From contig NZ_JAQGJD010000139.1 of assembly GCF_028290785.1 (NCBI RefSeq), forward strand, positions 1 through 49,058: a DNA stretch of 49,058 nt. The letters run 5' to 3'. Shown here piece by piece: positions 44,609 through 49,058 of the stretch (positions are counted from its first letter, which is position 1; every line of letters starts with the position of its first letter). Below the pieces are notes generated by a model that was not told the DNA's origin, ran no database searches, and was given only the letters and a program-made list of their open reading frames with translations. Origin of the DNA: Tardiphaga sp. (GTDB taxonomy: Bacteria; Pseudomonadota; Alphaproteobacteria; Rhizobiales; Xanthobacteraceae). Both the position numbers and the translations under genes were made by a program.

Positions 44609-45028
44609 CGCGCAACCCCGTTGGTCTCTTCGAACTCCGTTGCGATTTGTCGCAATCTAGATCGAAGTTAGCAGCCGTCGATAAACTGCAAGTATTTGCG
44701 ATGCGGTTAAATCGACGAAAATTCGCCGAAAAGGCGCATCAATCGATTCGGTGTAAATTTTTCATTGATGAACATCGCTGCGTTTCCGAAGCGCAAGCGC
44801 GCGTGCACCCTTTCGAAACCATATCGACGCGGCGCTTTAAACGTGTCGTTCACCATCACCGCCGATTGAAATCGCGAAAACCCCCGTAAAACAGCCTTCG
44901 CGCGTTGAGCCACGTGATCGGGCCGAGCGCTTTAGTGTTCGCTTAATTCGGCTCTGACACGGTGTGGCAACGATAAAGGAGGCGTTCCGGCGCGTCTGAT
45001 TTGACGAGCAGGCCGTAGCGCGAAAGCC
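44609..45028. other. Intergenic region between divergent genes
   Basis: These 420 bases separate the starts of the DUF5330 and histidine kinase genes. A perfect 6-bp inverted repeat, TTGCGA/TCGCAA (44640-44655), lies 32 bases upstream of the DUF5330 start. An AAAGGAGG at about 44976-44983 looks like a ribosome site but has no start codon within ten bases. No gene was found. Confidence 0.5.
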
Positions 45029-46862
<1,834 letters not shown>

Positions 46863-46870
<8 letters not shown>

Positions 46871-47591
46871 GGACAATTCCCCCAAAGACAAGAAGCCACG
46901 CCGCAGCCGCGCGCTGGCCGTGATCGAAGCGCCGGCCGAGCGCAGCCTGTGGCTGCGCATGCTGCTGCACAGCCCGAAGGACATGGTCGCCGGGCTGATC
47001 GCGTTCGCCGCCGTCAGCGCCATCATCGGCAACGCGATCTTCCTGCAGGCCGGGCGGCATCCGTCGCCGATGTTCGGCTCCAGCGTGGTGGTGCCGCTGC
47101 CGGCGCCGTCGGCGTCGGTCAATCTGCTGCCGAAGCCGCGTCCGGCCGACGCGACGCTGCGCCCAGGCGAAGCCAAACTGGATTCGCGGATGCTCGATGC
47201 CCGGCCCGTGGACGGCAAGCCGGAGACCAAGGCTGACAGCAAGCCGGTGGAGTCGCGTGCGGCAGCCGCCGATCCGATGGCCGGCCTGGTCAAATCCACC
47301 ACCCATCCGCCGGCCAATTCCACCGCGGTAGCGCGTCCGCCGGCGCCGATCCCGAACGCCGCGCGCGATCCGCTCGGCGACCTAATCGTCAATTCGCGCC
47401 GCGTCGCTTCCGTGCAGCGCGCGCTCACCGAATATGGCTACGGCCAGCTCAAGCCGACCGGCACCGTCGGCTCCGATACGCAGGCCGCGATCCAGCGCTT
47501 CGAACGCGAGCGCAAGCTGCCAGTGACCGGGCAGGTGTCGGACCGCATGGTCCGCGAACTGGCCACCGTGACCGGTCGGCCGATCGAGTAG
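46863..47591 (+). CDS. Membrane-anchored peptidoglycan-binding protein
   Basis: This 242-residue protein has one transmembrane helix at about 40-60 (MVAGLIAFAAVSAIIGNAIF) after a basic N-terminus. A Pro/Ala/Lys-rich linker follows, and a PG_binding_1 domain at about 175-235 (RVASVQRALTEYGYGQLK, then DTQAAIQRFERERKLPVTGQ). The start is GTG, in an overlap with the sensor kinase stop. It would tie the kinase region to the cell wall, as a possible sensor or cofactor; this is inferred from the gene fusion-like overlap. Confidence 0.88.
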
Positions 47592-47660
47592 CGGCTTACT
47601 TGCCACGGACGTTGCGCGCCGCATCGCGCCCGGGATGAGAATCGATGCTATAGCCTCCTT

Positions 47661-48005
47661 ATGAGACTCAAATCATCGATATGGGTGGCCGCCTATCTGC
47701 GCCGCTGCCAGTCCGAAGGCGTGTTCGGCGCGGTGCGCAGGCGCGGCGCGGAGGAGGCCGGTGCGGTGTTCGTCAAGATTGCGCTGCTCGACGGCAACGC
47801 CATGCTCTACGCCCCTGCGCCGCAGAGCGCCTATGACGACAGCCGCCCGGTGGAGCGCGTGTTCGCCGCCTCGCCGCCGCAGCCGGTCGAGGAGCGCAAG
47901 ATCGAGGAGCGGCTGATCAAGGAGATTTCGTTCGATCCGGATGTCTGGATCGTCGAGATCGAGGACAAGGCCGGCCGGCATTTCCTGGATCTGGTGAAGA
48001 ATTGA
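47661..48005 (+). CDS. DUF1491 family protein
   Basis: This 114-residue protein matches DUF1491, found mainly in Alphaproteobacteria and of unknown function. The stretch SSIWVAAYLRRCQSEGVFGA, then RRRGAEEAGAVFVKIALLD and FDPDVWIVEIEDKAGRHFL, is typical. CCTCCTTATGAG around the start gives no strong ribosome site. It is downstream of the peptidoglycan-binding gene by 69 bases and may be in the same operon. Confidence 0.88.
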   Translation: MRLKSSIWVAAYLRRCQSEGVFGAVRRRGAEEAGAVFVKIALLDGNAMLYAPAPQSAYDDSRPVERVFAASPPQPVEERKIEERLIKEISFDPDVWIVEIEDKAGRHFLDLVKN

Positions 48006-48015
48006 ACGCAGTGTC

Positions 48016-48055
48016 GTCCCGGACAAGTGAGCGTTAGCGAACGCCGATCCGGGAC
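48016..48055. repeat. Palindromic repeat, CCCGGAC type
   Basis: GTCCCGG (48016-48022) and CCGGGAC (48049-48055) are inverse complements, and inside them GCGTT and AACGC form a second stem. It begins just after the DUF1491 stop. It is a short relative of the elements at 6929 and 33621. Confidence 0.6.
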
Positions 48056-48181
48056 CTATAACCTCTGAGGTTTTGGTTTTCCAGGATAGCTGCGCCTATC
48101 TTGCTATCAATTGATAGTTCGGCGGCTCTGCGCTCGCTCTGCTCGCTTGGCCGGGACGACGGCTGATAGTGCTCGTCCGAA

Positions 48182-49058
48182 CTACTTCCCGGTATTTCGC
48201 ATACGCGTGACATCGACACCCGGCTGCACCGCCGGCCGCGCGACCGGTGCCGACCGCGCGCGGTGGCGTTCGTCGTCATACAGCGCCGGGCGATATTTCG
48301 CACGCGTCGCGGCCACGGTGGCGCCGCGCCAGGCGGCCACCATGATCAGCGCCGAGCGTTCGCTCAGGATGTCGTAGAACCGCGACAGCCGGTAGACGTT
48401 GGTCACCGAGGTGCCGAATTCGGGGGTGAGAAACAGCAGCACGCGCTGGAAGATCGCGCTGCTCATGCCGAGCGCCTTGGCGCAGCACGCCAACGGCTCA
48501 CCGCCGGCATCGTTGACGACCTGTTCGGCGACCTGATGCGGCAGCAGCAGGGCTTCGCCGAGTTCGCGGGCAAAGTTGTCGCGGTCCTCGGCGAACGCCG
48601 CCATTTCGAGGATGTGCATCGCGCGCTCGGCGCGCGCTTCCGGGATCCGGGCGGATGGTTTCAGCGGCGTCTCGGCGAGGTTGTGCAGGATCTGCGCGCG
48701 CCCGTTGGCATTGGCCGCGAAGAACATGGCGCTGATTTCCGAGGCGTCCTGCGGTTGCATGGTCATGCTGGCTGCCATCCGCATTTGTGCATCGGTCGGC
48801 GGCTTCGCGGCCGCTACCGCCGGCGCTTCGACCGGCGCGATGGATGGCGCCAGCGGCATGCGCTGGTCGGGCATTGCGGGGCGCAGATTGAGCTTGTTCA
48901 GGATCGCACGCGGGGTATGCGGATAGACCGACAGCCGCGCACGCACCGCGGCGCGGGTCGCGTCATCCACCTGGTCGATCAATCGCGCGGTCAGTTCGAC
49001 GAACTGCTTTTCCTCATCCAGCGTATGCGTGCTGGCCTGCACGTAGAGATCCGTCAGC
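48182..49058 (-). CDS. DUF2336 domain protein (5' end outside window)
   Basis: At least 292 residues are visible and the frame is open to the edge of the window. The visible start, LTDLYVQASTHTLDEEKQFV, aligns with the DUF2336 stretch VTDLFISNAVDYSDAQIAVF in the paralogue at 11406, so the true start is further right. The rest has DQVDDATRAAVRARLSVYP, a low-complexity Pro/Ala stretch and SAIFQRVLLFLTPEFGTSV near the C-terminus. It is a second DUF2336 protein in this window, but the C-terminal halves are not alike. The function is not established. Confidence 0.8.
   Translation of the reverse strand, partial: LTDLYVQASTHTLDEEKQFVELTARLIDQVDDATRAAVRARLSVYPHTPRAILNKLNLRPAMPDQRMPLAPSIAPVEAPAVAAAKPPTDAQMRMAASMTMQPQDASEISAMFFAANANGRAQILHNLAETPLKPSARIPEARAERAMHILEMAAFAEDRDNFARELGEALLLPHQVAEQVVNDAGGEPLACCAKALGMSSAIFQRVLLFLTPEFGTSVTNVYRLSRFYDILSERSALIMVAAWRGATVAATRAKYRPALYDDERHRARSAPVARPAVQPGVDVTRMRNTGK

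Noticed and set aside
44976-45000. AAAGGAGG as the ribosome site of a small gene upstream of the sensor kinase
   Set aside because: No ATG, GTG or TTG occurs within the usual distance.

Overview
The window is GC-rich alphaproteobacterial chromosome, most likely from the Bradyrhizobium/Rhodopseudomonas group (Nitrobacteraceae). The reasons are a bacteriophytochrome with an HWE-type kinase, a MucR regulator, a TIGR03808/TIGR03809 gene pair, several Rhizobiales-type DUF proteins (DUF2336, DUF6456, DUF1491, DUF5330) and abundant palindromic intergenic repeats. No rRNA, tRNA, CRISPR array, transposase or phage module was seen. The genus is an inference; no rRNA is available to check it.

Layout. 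1-4737: the end of an RND efflux pump, a bacteriophytochrome/HWE kinase/receiver hybrid, and a convergent TolC-type outer-membrane protein. 5035-7848: an acetyl-CoA hydrolase/transferase-family protein and an enoyl-CoA hydratase. 7940-10131: a secreted or anchored hypothetical protein, then a translationally coupled ECF sigma factor and NrsF-type anti-sigma factor. 10291-13734: a stand-alone DnaB-type ATPase, a DUF2336 protein and a membrane diguanylate cyclase. 13915-14113: a strongly structured, terminator-ended minus-strand segment that looks like a non-coding RNA. 14393-17545: a second ECF sigma/anti-sigma pair followed by an exported subtilisin-family protease that is broken by one frameshift.

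17943-20248: the TIGR03809/TIGR03808 pair and a small hypothetical protein. 20346-22400: a Bcr/CflA efflux pump and a pyroglutamyl peptidase. 22402-28753: a methylmalonyl-CoA mutase locus read on the minus strand in the order small subunit, Gfa-like protein, large subunit, MntA-like nucleotidyltransferase, HepT-like protein, MeaB chaperone, pyroglutamyl peptidase. The toxin-antitoxin-like pair is embedded in the operon and both partners look catalytically degenerate. 29020-30731: folP-folB-folK with overlapping or near-abutting ends. 30853-33602: two small conserved proteins and a HerA-like ATPase.

33752-41039: envelope and peptide metabolism, with three polyprenyl-phosphate-type glycosyltransferase-like membrane proteins, an M20 dipeptidase and a class II aldolase. 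41410-44608: a membrane protein, MucR with an altered zinc site, a DUF6456 gene broken in a T-run, SufE and a DUF5330 protein. 45029-49058: a membrane PAS histidine kinase overlapping a peptidoglycan-binding-domain protein, a DUF1491 protein and a second DUF2336 protein that runs off the window.

The mutase genes and MeaB would convert methylmalonyl-CoA to succinyl-CoA, and the enoyl-CoA hydratase and CoA-hydrolase family protein fit acyl-CoA turnover. Regulation is prominent: two ECF systems, a phytochrome, a diguanylate cyclase, MucR and a membrane kinase. The most unusual items are the sigma/anti-sigma/protease cassette, the degenerate MntA/HepT pair inside the mutase operon, the unassigned structured RNA candidate and the two single-base frameshifts.
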